Positions 36,985 to 47,103 of a DNA stretch of 64,000 nt are shown piece by piece. The notes under the pieces were generated by a model. The model searched no databases. It was not told the DNA's origin and worked only from the letters and a program-made list of their open reading frames with translations. The DNA comes from Callipepla californica brunnescens (Eukaryota > Chordata > Aves > Galliformes > Odontophoridae): NCBI GenBank assembly GCA_023055505.1, contig JALIRH010000018.1, forward strand, positions 11,214,646 through 11,278,645. Reading direction: 5' to 3'. Both the position numbers and the translations under genes were made by a program. The first letter of the stretch is position 1; each line of letters opens with the position of its first letter.

Positions 36985-37455
36985 TTGGCAATTTTCCAGA
37001 AGGCATGAAGATTCTCTGCACAGGCTGCTGTTGCACTGGTGTTGGTTGATTGATGGTGAGGCTTGCAGGGCCCCTCTGTGAGGCATGGCAAGGACTGTTG
37101 TGTGTCAGACACAGGTGGTTCCAGCCTGTTCCAGTAGCCCCACTGCAGGGCTCAGCTGTGGAAATATCCTTAAGAAAAGGCAATAAGAACGCTGTGTGAC
37201 AGTGTGTGAGAGAGGTGTGGCCTAAGAAAAGTATGAGAAACTGGAGTAAGTGCAGCAGGAGGATAGGTGGTGCTCCAGGCTGAAGCAGCAGCAGCTCCCT
37301 GCAACTCAGGAGAGTACCATGGAGAGCCAGGCCATCCCCCTGCAGCCTGCAGGCACCGTGCAGAGCAGAGCTTCCTGTGCAGCCAATGTTGTGGTCCTAC
37401 TCCATGGCTTCTTTATCTTGCTTGTACTGCTTTTTCTATGTAAAGTGTGAAAAAA
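36985..37455 (+). other. GC-rich island, probable unclassified interspersed repeat
   Basis: About 470 bases of markedly higher GC in AT-rich DNA, with words such as gctgctgttgcactggtgtt, ggttccagcctgttccagta, gagagaggtgtggcctaaga and ctgcagcctgcaggcaccgt. The flavour is that of repeated, GC-rich avian retroelement leader or LTR sequence, and I believe I have seen close relatives in bird genomes, but I cannot name the family. A 66-codon plus frame (37250-37450) ends in a hydrophobic run rich in V, L and F. With no known relative, I do not call it a gene. Confidence 0.4.
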
Positions 37456-39821
37456 GTTAAATGGTACACAGTGCGTTTCATAGTTAAAGAAGTGCCTATC
37501 CAGACCAAAAAGTCACTGTTACCATCTTTGCTAAGGACAGTCCACAGTTCCACGATCCTTTGGGATTACATGCTCCTCCAGCTGAACAAAACCGTGCTCA
37601 GATTTTCTACATCCTCTAGGTGAAGTATCTAACCATATCTAACCTCTTGATGTCTCTTGCAGTCTTCATCATAACTGACCTAGCCTGCATAGCAATGTAA
37701 AGGTAAATTCTTTTCTTCTAACAGTGGGGTCACTGTCCTGCGTCTGCCTGGGACACTTGTTAAGGGAAAGCTAGGTTAATTTATGGTGCCTGAAGGACTG
37801 AAGACCCACAAGATGGTAACATTCCTAGAAAACAGAAGTAAATAGGACCAAAGTGCTTATGCAGCATAAATGTAAAATAACTTGGAAGTGTTGCATTGCA
37901 TTTCAGATACTTGTCTGCATCACTTAGAATCCTAAAGACAATCTAAAGTTCATTTTATTTCACAGTGTTTTCAGAAACTGAACTTGCAGTTTTAATATTA
38001 TGCTTAGTTTTGTGGCAAGTATTTTTACTTTGAAAATCTTAGATATAGAAAATACTTTAAAAACTCTCTTCCAATAATATTAGATACTCACATGTCTATC
38101 AATGTAGTCTTCCTTCTTTTACAGGAAAATCAATACAAATGATTTTTTTCCTAAGTGTGAAACATAGGCAAAATTGTTTTGATCAATGTTTCCACCTGGG
38201 TATACTTGAGGTTGTTAGTCATTATAATTCATAACGGGGCCAGTTGTTTCCCAGCATTGAGAGTTTGTCAATATTTTCTATGAGATGTCAGCGAGTCCCT
38301 AACAGTGTAAAAATGCTTATGATTATGTCTAGGACTAAGAGTAGTGCAGAATGAAGGGCAAAAATCATTTGCATACAGTTCAGTTAGATTTGGTTTACAC
38401 TCACCTATGTAAAACAGTAAAACACATTTTATTATTTTGTTGTGTGTGAGTGAGCTTGCATAATGTCCTGTGTATGTCTCAGATGCTGTGTGTAGAAATA
38501 CATGTTTGGCCACCTGGAACCTATTTGTTAAATTGCTTTGTATATCTGGCAAGGCTGTAATTCCCTTGACAGACCTGCACAGCAGAGGTGGAGGAAGCTC
38601 ATGCTCTCCCTTCCAAATTGGCCTTACTGAAGTTACAGTACAAGCTGTGCAGAAAACTGTTCCCTGGGTTGCTTATCAAGGTGGTAAGACTGGGCTGCAC
38701 AGTCACATGTGGTTCCCTGCAAGTACATTGGGAAGTAAGCTGTATGAGGTTGACTGTTGCTAGAACAGAAATAACTGGATGCTAAACGGTGATTTTGGTC
38801 ACTGTCTGTGGTTTTTAACAAACAGAAAATATCGCTATCTGCATTTAAAGAGTCAAAGACTGATTTTTGTAGTTACAATTCTATTCAGATGAAAGACGCT
38901 CACACCTCTGCAGGTGTTATATTGTTGTGTCTATCTTGATTGTGGAGTGAACAAGACAGAAATCCATTGATCTAGGAAATGAAAGCTATTTCCACAGCCA
39001 AAGGGTGTGAGAATTTATTTTTACATGAAAGGTTGCATTCTCAGGAAAACAGCAAAATCTGTAAAAAGATGTTTACAGAGTACATTACTGCTGTCTTCAG
39101 TGAATATTGGCTTGGTATTCAGCGGTATAAAATCTTGGCTCTGTAAAGGATATTTTCATGAACAGCGATTAAGAAATGAAAATTTATAAATGTTATATAT
39201 TTTTATATTAAAATTTCTGAAATTGTCTACAGATTCACTGAGAGAGGATAAACTGGAGGGAGAACCAGAAATTCATAAGGTTCAGAAACATTTAATGGAT
39301 ATTGAAACTGTGTTTAATTACCAGAATGAACAGCAGCACAGAAGTTCCCTGTACTGAATTTTTATATGCCCTCTGTTGGAAACATTCTAAGAATTTTTAT
39401 TTTTTTTTTCAGTTGTGGAGTAGAAGTTTAATATCCCCTGTTAAAGAGAAATCCTGGTGCTAATGGTCCATTGCTTTTTGAGAATCTGCCAACCTCAAAC
39501 CCAAATCAAATAGTCAGAAGTGTTAGTCTTTACAGACAATTGTAAAACTACTTGTTTCTCATGGTATTTTTTTTTCTTCTTCTAGGTATAGTACATAAGA
39601 GCATGAAATAAGAATTTCATAAACTTTAGAACTTTTCATATTTGACAGTGGCATTTTCATGAAAAAAACATGACTTCAAAACATAGAATTAAAATTGTTT
39701 TTCTAGAAAACTGTATTTCCTTTGGCTTTATGAAACAGTGTGCTCAAACAAGGTTTGTTTTGATAAGTCTGAAATATTTACTTTTGATTTTATTGTCTCA
39801 GTGACTTCATCTGTACCAAGG
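37456..39821. other. Unique sequence, no gene seen
   Basis: No element recognised. Overlapping frames of 60-97 codons near 38.3-38.8 kb occur on both strands over a slightly less AT-rich segment. None shows a motif. Confidence 0.45.
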
Positions 39822-40344
39822 GTGATGTCTCCTACTTCAGTCTGTTGGTCCACAGTGTCAGAAGTGGATGTCAGTGGTATGGCAGTAGAGGTTGAACCTT
39901 CCTGCCAATATCCTGTTATTACTGTATGACAAGTGGCAGCAAAGAAGCAGTCTGACAAAATGACATCTGACATGGAAGTGCATATGAAGTAGAGGTGTCC
40001 CAGTAAATTCCTTCACACAGAAAAAATTGCACCATTGACATTCATTGATACTTGCTGGATGTTTATGGATACCAAAGGGTGAATGTGAGCACAGTCAGGT
40101 GGTAGGTATTAGAGTCAACAGTGACGGTAACCTCCACTGGTGCAGATTTTTACAACCATGACATGCAGGCTCTTGTTCATCACTCGTGAAAATGTAGTTA
40201 AAGGTGATGACTATGTTGAAAAATAGTGCTTTGTAGCTGAGAATTTATCTATCAAATAATGTTGGTTTTTTTTCTTTTTATATCTATTGTAGTTTACATG
40301 GAAATAAATAAAAGGTCTTACTTTCAGAGTGACATACACAGAAG
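39822..40344 (+). mobile_element. Mariner (Galluhop-like), internally deleted copy 2
   Basis: Starts just inside the 5' terminal repeat (tgatgtctcctacttcag), then gtggatgtcagtggtatggc, gaggttgaaccttcctgcca and the helix-turn-helix-coding part (gtgaatgtgagcacagtcag). At about 40143 it passes directly (ggtgcagatttttacaacca) into the C-terminal coding end and 3' end (aaaggtcttactttcagagt). It lacks the same central transposase region as copy 1 and has a further small deletion beside that junction. Decayed, with no open transposase frame. Confidence 0.88.
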
Positions 40345-42037
40345 TCAAAATTATGTATTACTTCTGATGTTATAAAAACGAATCACTTTGTCAGTTCTTC
40401 AATAGAAGTGTGAACAGAATTGTGGAATTATTTGGGTTTGGTGAATTATAGGTTTCCAATGGAAAATGTTATAGTAGAATATCAGCCATTTCTTGCCTCT
40501 GACACATGCTAGTTGCAAAACTGTGACATGTTAAATATGTGCATTGGTATCTCAGTAAATGTTTCATGCATTCCTGTGGAACTACTTATATCTCCTAAAT
40601 ACCTACAATCCACAATACGATATAAATACAATCTGTATTATTAAAAACCTCTCTGATTAAAAAAAGAAAAGCACTATCCTATTTCATTTCAGTTTCTCTT
40701 GTCAAAATATTTCACTACCTTAATTTCACATGTTACATTTTTGTGTATTATGGGTCCTTATATTTGTGGAATCCTACTAAACTGCCTAAAAGTCATCTTC
40801 AGGTAATGCACACAGTGCCTTTTTGCCTTAGATTGTTGGTTTACTTCTAAGCTAATTTCCCATCTTGTTACGCTCTGCCATGTATCAGAGAGGACCCAAT
40901 CCTCAAGATCAGTACCTATGAACTTGATTTGGTACTGGAATTGTTCTCAAGTTTCTTTTTTTCCCTTAGAAAATCTGGTGAAAGGTACTGGGCAGACAAC
41001 AAATCTGAGCACTAATCAGCCTCAAGACTTCAAAGCTGATCCTACTCTCTTTCAAAGTATGTGCCTTAGATTGTATCATAAGTTGTTTAACAATCTAAGG
41101 ACCTTGCTAACACACACACACTTTTGGAATACAAATCTCACCTTTGCGAAAACTGTAAGTCTGCTTAGGTATATTCAATTACAGCTATTCTGGTTTTCCT
41201 AGTTTTTGATTAGATTTTGATAGATTTTGATTTTTTTGGTTAGTTACAGCTCTCCATATTCTGGATATCAACATTTACAGTATTCACTTAGATCTTTGTG
41301 TGAAGTTAATAAGATTCATAACATCATAGTCCTGCTTTAATGATTTTCGCCAAGTGATCTATACAGTCTTACAATTTCCAATTAGCCACATCTAAGCACA
41401 GATATGACAAATGTGAAATATTGCACTCCAAATACATCAATATGTGTTTGTTCTCTGATTTTGGAAGTTTTCCATGATATCCCAAGTACAGTACTGTGTT
41501 TTCCTGTTTCCTTTCTCAGATGTTGATAAGGTCTTTTTATTGCTGCTATTGACCCTTCTGGCTGATAGAAGAGAAAACAAGCTATGCAATATAGAGAGAT
41601 GATCCTTTTGAAACTGGCCTATGATTTGCATTGAAGAGACTATTTGTGGTGGGAATAGCAGTTCTTTAGATTACCTTGTGGTCAGTATTTTCCTTATCTA
41701 CATGTAGATCTATTTGGACTATCAAATAGTTTCTGGCTTTTCATTAGCTATGACTTTTTTTTTAAATATCTCTTTAATCAAATCTTTGTAAGAAACAGAA
41801 TTAAGAAACTGTATTTCCATTTGACCTATATTTGAAGTTTCTCTTGTGTCTAGAAATTGTTATAATCATTTCCTCAGTGCTGCCAGTAACAAATATTAGG
41901 TATCTTTTAGTGAAATCTGAAAGAGTTTAATGCTTCTGAGAATCCTTGCTTTTTTTCTTTCTTTAATGGGGAAGATAGGTGTTTTGGCACTATATATAGT
42001 GTTATATATAAAAATGTATATGTCTATATAGTTCTTA
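40345..42037. other. AT-rich unique sequence
   Basis: No gene or repeat recognised except the exon-like candidate at 40970-41056. An AT-dinucleotide-rich stretch (ctatatatagtgttatatat) lies near 41990-42030 just before the CR1. Confidence 0.45.
40970..41056 (+). other. Exon-like segment (candidate, 87 nt, phase 1-1)
   Basis: A very good acceptor-like sequence (gtttctttttttcccttag ending at 40969) is followed by 87 bases and the donor caaagtatgt. Only one frame is open: it needs one base from a preceding exon and leaves one base over, so length and phases are consistent with a symmetric exon. The peptide contains NLVKGTGQTTNLSTNQPQDF, polar and likely disordered. No family recognised. Confidence 0.2.
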
Positions 42038-42625
42038 CAGATCAGAAGGCCAATGGAATCCTGAGCTCCACCAGAAAGAGTGGTGGCCAGCAGGGACAGG
42101 GAGATGATTGGTCCCTCTCTACTCTGCCCTCATGGGGCCTCATCTAGAGTATTGTGTCCAGGTCCAGAGCTGGCAATGCAGGAAAGATGTGGAGCTGTTG
42201 GAGAGGATCTAGAGGCGAGCCATAAAATGATCAGAGGGCTGGAGCACCTCCCCTATGAATACAGGCTGAGCTGGGCTTGTTCAGCCTGCCAAAGAGAAAG
42301 ATAATATCTCACTGTAGCCTTCCAGTCTTTAAAAGGGGATTATTAAAAGGAGGGGAGTCAACTTTTTACAAGGGTAGATAGTGTTGGGACATAGGAAAAT
42401 GGCTTTAAGCTCAAGGAACAGAGTGGCGAGGTGGTGGAGCAGGCTGTCTGGAGAAGCTGTGATAGAGCATTATCCCTGTAAGTGTTCAAGACCAGTTTGA
42501 ATGCAGCCCTGGGCTGCCTTGTCCAGTGCCATATCTGGAGGTTGTTGGCCCTGCTTGTGACAAGGTGCTGGAACTTGATAATCCTTGAGGTCCCTTTCAG
42601 CCCAAGCCATTCTATGATTCAAGAA
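42038..42625 (+). mobile_element. CR1 LINE, about 590 bases to the 3' end
   Basis: Plus-oriented CR1 starting in ORF2 (cagaaggccaatggaatcct) and running through tctctactctgccctcatgg, tgttggagaggatctagagg, aggctgagctgggcttgttc and agccctgggctgccttgtcc. It ends in the 3' UTR and tail (ccttgaggtccctttcagcc, attctatgattca). The coding part is broken by frameshifts. An ordinary 5'-truncated insertion. Confidence 0.92.
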
Positions 42626-45600
42626 CATGTAAATATTATTGCCCTTTCTAATCCCCCCCTCCTCAAATATCTGCTGTTCTTTGTAATTGCAAAAATATCA
42701 GTTTGAAGCACTAGAATCTTTTCAATGCTGTAGATAGTTCAGTACTATCTATCTCAGGGGTTCTGAGAAAAAACAAGAAAATTCTTATACTATTTCCTCA
42801 ATTTCTTTCCTCCAACGCTGTCTTCCTTCATTTTTGATATGTGATTTCTGAAATCTGCTCTGCAGTGGAGCTATCAAATTCAAGCTAAGTTCTTGCTCTG
42901 GGGGGCCGGAGTCCTGATCTGGGTGGAGATTTATGTGTATTTAGGATTTTCAGGTTATCTGCTGGAGAGATGGGTGTGGAGGCTATAGTGAGAACAGTGA
43001 GAAGCTTTCAATTGCCAGTCTTCCAGCCATGTAGACTTTGAATAGTTCTGTTCTGTGAATCAGTGACGTCACAAACTGAGTGGATTTGCTGTATGGAAAA
43101 GGTCCCAGGTAGTAAGTTTGAACAAATGTGTACATTCATTACCCAGAAAGATCAGTTGTTAATTTCCTTTGTGTTTCTGTTTTAGTTTGCTCCAAGTAGT
43201 TCTCAATAGGTGTGGTCCTTTGTGACTTCACTAAGAACCTACTGCCAGGGAGCAGCAAGGACTGGCTGTTTTGCAATAAAAAATGAAGAAGGAGCGTGAC
43301 AGCAAGGCAGATGGGGCACTGGCCTCAGCAACAAGAGAGTGCTCCTGTAATTCTCATGCAAAAAGCTAGTCAGATCAAGACACTTAGTAGTGATTGCTGG
43401 ACAAGTCCATAGCAACAAGGTGTCAAGGATGTCATGACAGGATTGACAATGTTCAAGCATACCTACAACATATCTATCTAGGGCAAGCACCAGCAGCAGG
43501 AGCCTGTGGTGAAATGTACCATCCATTCCAGCATACCAACAAAATTTCCCCAATCTTGGCTCTTTCTCCTTCAAACCATACTCCTCTCTCTTGTCAGTTT
43601 TATAATCTCAGACAACGCACGGAGACTCATGCCCCACATTTTCACAAAAAATAATTTTCTCAGATAGAGCAGAAAGGGCCTAGGGGAAATTCAAGGCAAA
43701 GTGCTTTGTAGTACAAACACAGACAATTTGCTTTACACAAGAATAGCTTTAACAAACATGGTTGAAAATCGGTTCTTGCCACTTGATTTCGGGGTCATGC
43801 CCACAGAAGGTTTTCATAATTAATATTGTTTTCATGAAATGTAACAAATTTAAAAAAAATCATTTGTCAGAAAATGTTGTCCAACTGAAACTTTGAGACT
43901 CCTTTAACAATTGCAGAACTTCAGTAACATCTGAAATTGCATCAAATAGAGTTTGATCTTAAATTAAAACATAGGGAATACATGATGTGCATTACCAGGG
44001 GACTAGCTATTTTAATTGCATTACTATTACATGTCTAGAGCAGAACTACCTTCTGAATGATAGATATCCTTAAAGCGTAAGCAGAAAGCTCAGTCTTTCA
44101 CAGAAACCTAGCTTGTTCCAGAATAGATTACTTTGAAATAAAGTCATATTATTTATTTATTTATTTGTCTTGCTTTTTTTCCCTGTAGTTTTTCAAGTTT
44201 CTTGTAATATGGACAAGGATAGCAGTGATCATGTTTCTGAGAATTCAAATAATCTCCAATTCTTAATTTGAATTCTTTCATAATACAACCAAAGAGCAAG
44301 TGTTTAAAGGCAGAAGTATTTTTTAATTTAATAGTCCTGATGGATTTTCTGCCATGAGTTTTGCTTCTGCAACGTCCTTTGTTGAAAATGTAATGTAACC
44401 ATTCATTTTATATTGAGGAAATTATAATTCTTGCTTTAAACTTGAAATCAAAAGATTTAATTTGATATTTGATAAGAAAAGACAGAATGCTTGTTCCCCA
44501 TTGACTGTTTTTTCCACGTCACTCACCATGCTGTATTCTAAGTGCTCAGTATATTGTAACTTCTATTTCTGTTGGGATTATCAACAAAGGATTCATTGAA
44601 AAATAGAGTTAAGACAGAATTAAGAACTACTAAAAAGTCAATTTTATTCTTAGTACTTTTCCCACTCTTAAGGGATGTGTACCTTCAAACTTCTTTTTCA
44701 TTCTGTTATCATGTACACTAACTTCCCTTTCTCCTTAGGCTTTTTGTCTTCAGCATTATGAATTATGTTATGTTGCATGCCATAAACCTATATTGATGTT
44801 TGGCAGAAACAAACAGGGACCGCTTCTATTTCCCAGGAGAATGTTGTACTGAGAACGTAATAACCATGGCAATCAAAACTCTGCAGACATTCCTTCTCAT
44901 AAAGAACTCCATATGTTTGCCAGGTAACTTGGGACATATATAAGAGAAATGCACAAAGTTTGTCTTTGAATCTGTAGTGACCAGTGACTTAAGAAGATGA
45001 CAGAAACTGTTCATTTCTGTCCAGCAGCTAACAAAAGCAACAGTGGAATTAACGTTACATTCCTGTTTCCTTTTCATGGTGTTATACAGATGATAGGATG
45101 ATCCATTATTTAAAATTAGATTTTGAAAGAAAATGTGTATATTAAAAAAAAAAAAACAAAAACCAACTGAAAGTAACAGATTAATGAAATCCCTTATATA
45201 ATGATCATTGAAGTAATTTATTTTTCCCAAGATTATTCATTTATCTTCTAGTAATTTGGCTTACCTCTGATTAAAAATTGTTTAAATCATCTACAATTTA
45301 ATGTAACATTTCAGTGTTTGTTTGATCACTAATCAGTTAAAGATTATAATCTACTTCCCTGTTAAATGAATATCAGATATCACTTAGTCACAGAGTGATA
45401 CTGACTAAAGATTACCATGTTTTCGTTTCTTTTGCAACGGCTCTAGAATTACATTTTTCATGTTACCAACATTAACTGTAAAATCTTCAGTGATTAGTGT
45501 TCTAACTAGCCTTACCCAATTTTGACACCACTTTTTCAGATAGCCGTAAAAAATTAAAATATAGAATTCTAATCTGCCTTTTAATGTGAATCAGCAAGAT

Positions 45601-46141
45601 ATGTGAGAGGCATAAAAATAGTAATGTAGAAAGAAAGGAAATAGAAAATGGAAGAAGATAAATTATATGGTAGATGATGCTGTAGGTGTAGAGTATTTCT
45701 AGGTGTCTGTAGGAATACTTTGTTTTGTGTTTCTATTGATGTTGATGAATTAGTTAGGTACTCATACAGTTATGAGAATGGAGTACCTTTTAAACTTATA
45801 ACTTGTGTAAAGTTATGAGAAAAAAAATCGAGCAGGACTACATGTTTTCAACAGTAAATGCAAGAAAAAAATTAAGAGATTTCTCATCAGATAGGATGTA
45901 GAGCATGAAAAGAGAGAACTTTGGAGTGAAGATAGACATTTGTCAGAGTGAACTACTTACAAATGTTGACTTGCATTTCAGCAGTGATGAACAGCTCCTT
46001 TTTTCTTTATTGCATTGTAATATGGATTCACTTAAAAAATTCACCTGAGTTTTGAAGACTGCAAAGCTTTATGCTATGCTTCTTGTCCTGGCCTAATTTG
46101 GATAACTTCATAGGCCAATAATGGGGAAAAAGGATAAAGCA
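42626..46141. other. Unique sequence, no gene seen
   Basis: 3.5 kb with no recognised element. The stretch 43190-43640 is less AT-rich and gives a 111-codon minus frame (43239-43574) without motif. It may be an old unidentified repeat. The longest frame of the window (134 codons, minus, 44826-45230) lies here and includes a phenylalanine run from an A12 tract. It shows no domain or splice context. Confidence 0.45.
44148..44167. repeat. (TTTA)n microsatellite
   Basis: Five tandem copies of ttta/attt. Confidence 0.8.
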
Positions 46142-46872
46142 GAATCATAGAATTTATTTTCAAGATGATCAAGTTCAACCTCAGCCTAACCCTACTACCT
46201 TAGCTCTAACAACCTACCGCTAAATCATGTCCCTGAGTAGCATATCCAGACAGTTTTTAAACACATTCAGGGATGGTGACTCAACCACATCCTTGGAGAG
46301 CTTATTCCAGTGCTTAACAATCCTTTCTGTAAAGAAGTTTTTTCGTTATATCCAACCTGAACCTCTGCTGGTGGAGCTTGAGGCCATTTCCTCTTCTCCG
46401 GTCACCAACCACTCTCTCACTGCAATCACCTTTCAGGTATTTAAAGAGAGAAATAAGGTCAGCCTCCTCTTCCCCAGACTAAACAGCCCAAGTTCCTTCA
46501 GTTGCTCCTTGTAGGGCAAGTTCTCCAGGCCCTTCACAAGCCTTGTTGCCCTTCTTTGGACCTGCTCCAGCACTTCAATGTCCTTTCTGTATTGAGGTGC
46601 CCAAAACTTTACTTTCACCAGTGCTGAGTACAAAGAGAGGATAACTTCCCCAGTCCTGCTCACCGCACCATTCCCGACACAGGCCAGGATTCCATTGGCT
46701 TTCTTGGCCACCTGGGCACACTGCTGGCTCATTTTCAGCCAACTGACCATCAGCACACCAAGGTTCCTTTCCTCCAGGCAGTTTTCCAGATACTCCTCCC
46801 CAAGCCTACAGGGTTGTCTGGGGTTGCTGTGACCAAAATGCAGGATCTGACACTTGGCCCTACTGAAACATA
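46142..46872 (-). mobile_element. CR1 LINE, about 730 bases of the 3' half
   Basis: Reversed CR1 of the subgroup reading aatcatgtccctgagtagca and gggatggtgactcaaccaca in its UTR. It is followed by the ORF2 part (ccctccacaag-like ggcccttcacaagccttgtt, cttctttggacctgctccag, cattggctttcttggccacc) up to the gtgaccaaaatgcaggatct block. The 3' end at the left lacks most of the octamer tail. Immediately to the right lies a mariner fragment. Confidence 0.92.
46433..46756 (-). pseudogene. CR1 ORF2 C-terminal remnant (107 codons)
   Basis: The best preserved coding piece of a minus-strand CR1 here. It has [20 protein letters not shown], then a [20 protein letters not shown] stretch, [20 protein letters not shown] and a [13 protein letters not shown] end. 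Between the YSALV and FWAPQ words about eight residues usual in the family are missing, an in-frame deletion that keeps the frame open. Only the C-terminal tail of ORF2 is present, without the polymerase, so it cannot be functional. Confidence 0.85.
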
Positions 46873-46889
46873 TACAGTCAGCAGGTACC

Positions 46890-47103
46890 CTGGATTAATT
46901 AAGTTACACACCTTGTCTTCATGTGGAATTTCATGTCAGTCACCCCTTCGTCAGACTGCCTCTCTGCTTTCATCTGTGGCACAGTAACAAAACTTAATGG
47001 AAAATTAGTGGGAAGATTCAGCCTCTACTGCCATACCACTAGCATCTGCCTTTGATGTTATGGTTAGCATAAAATAAGAAGCATTACTTTTGGAACAGTA
47101 CTC
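46890..47103 (-). mobile_element. Mariner (Galluhop-like) 5' fragment, copy 3
   Basis: Minus-oriented 5' part of the same mariner family. The plus strand reads gttacacaccttgtcttcat, tcagactgcctctctgcttt, agtgggaagattcagcctct, actgccataccactagcatc and, at the terminal repeat, agaagcattacttttggaac. These are the reverse complements of the leader and the start of the transposase region seen in the other copies. The rest of the element is absent, its inner end lying about 18 bases from the CR1 edge. Confidence 0.85.

Noticed and set aside
43239..43574. 111-codon minus-strand open frame in a less AT-rich stretch
   Set aside because: No domain, no known repeat match and no splice context; the lower AT content explains the longer frame.
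44826..45230. Longest open frame of the window (134 codons, minus strand)
   Set aside because: Contains a phenylalanine run from an A-rich tract, matches no family I know, has no splice or promoter context, and one frame of this length is expected in 64 kb of random sequence.
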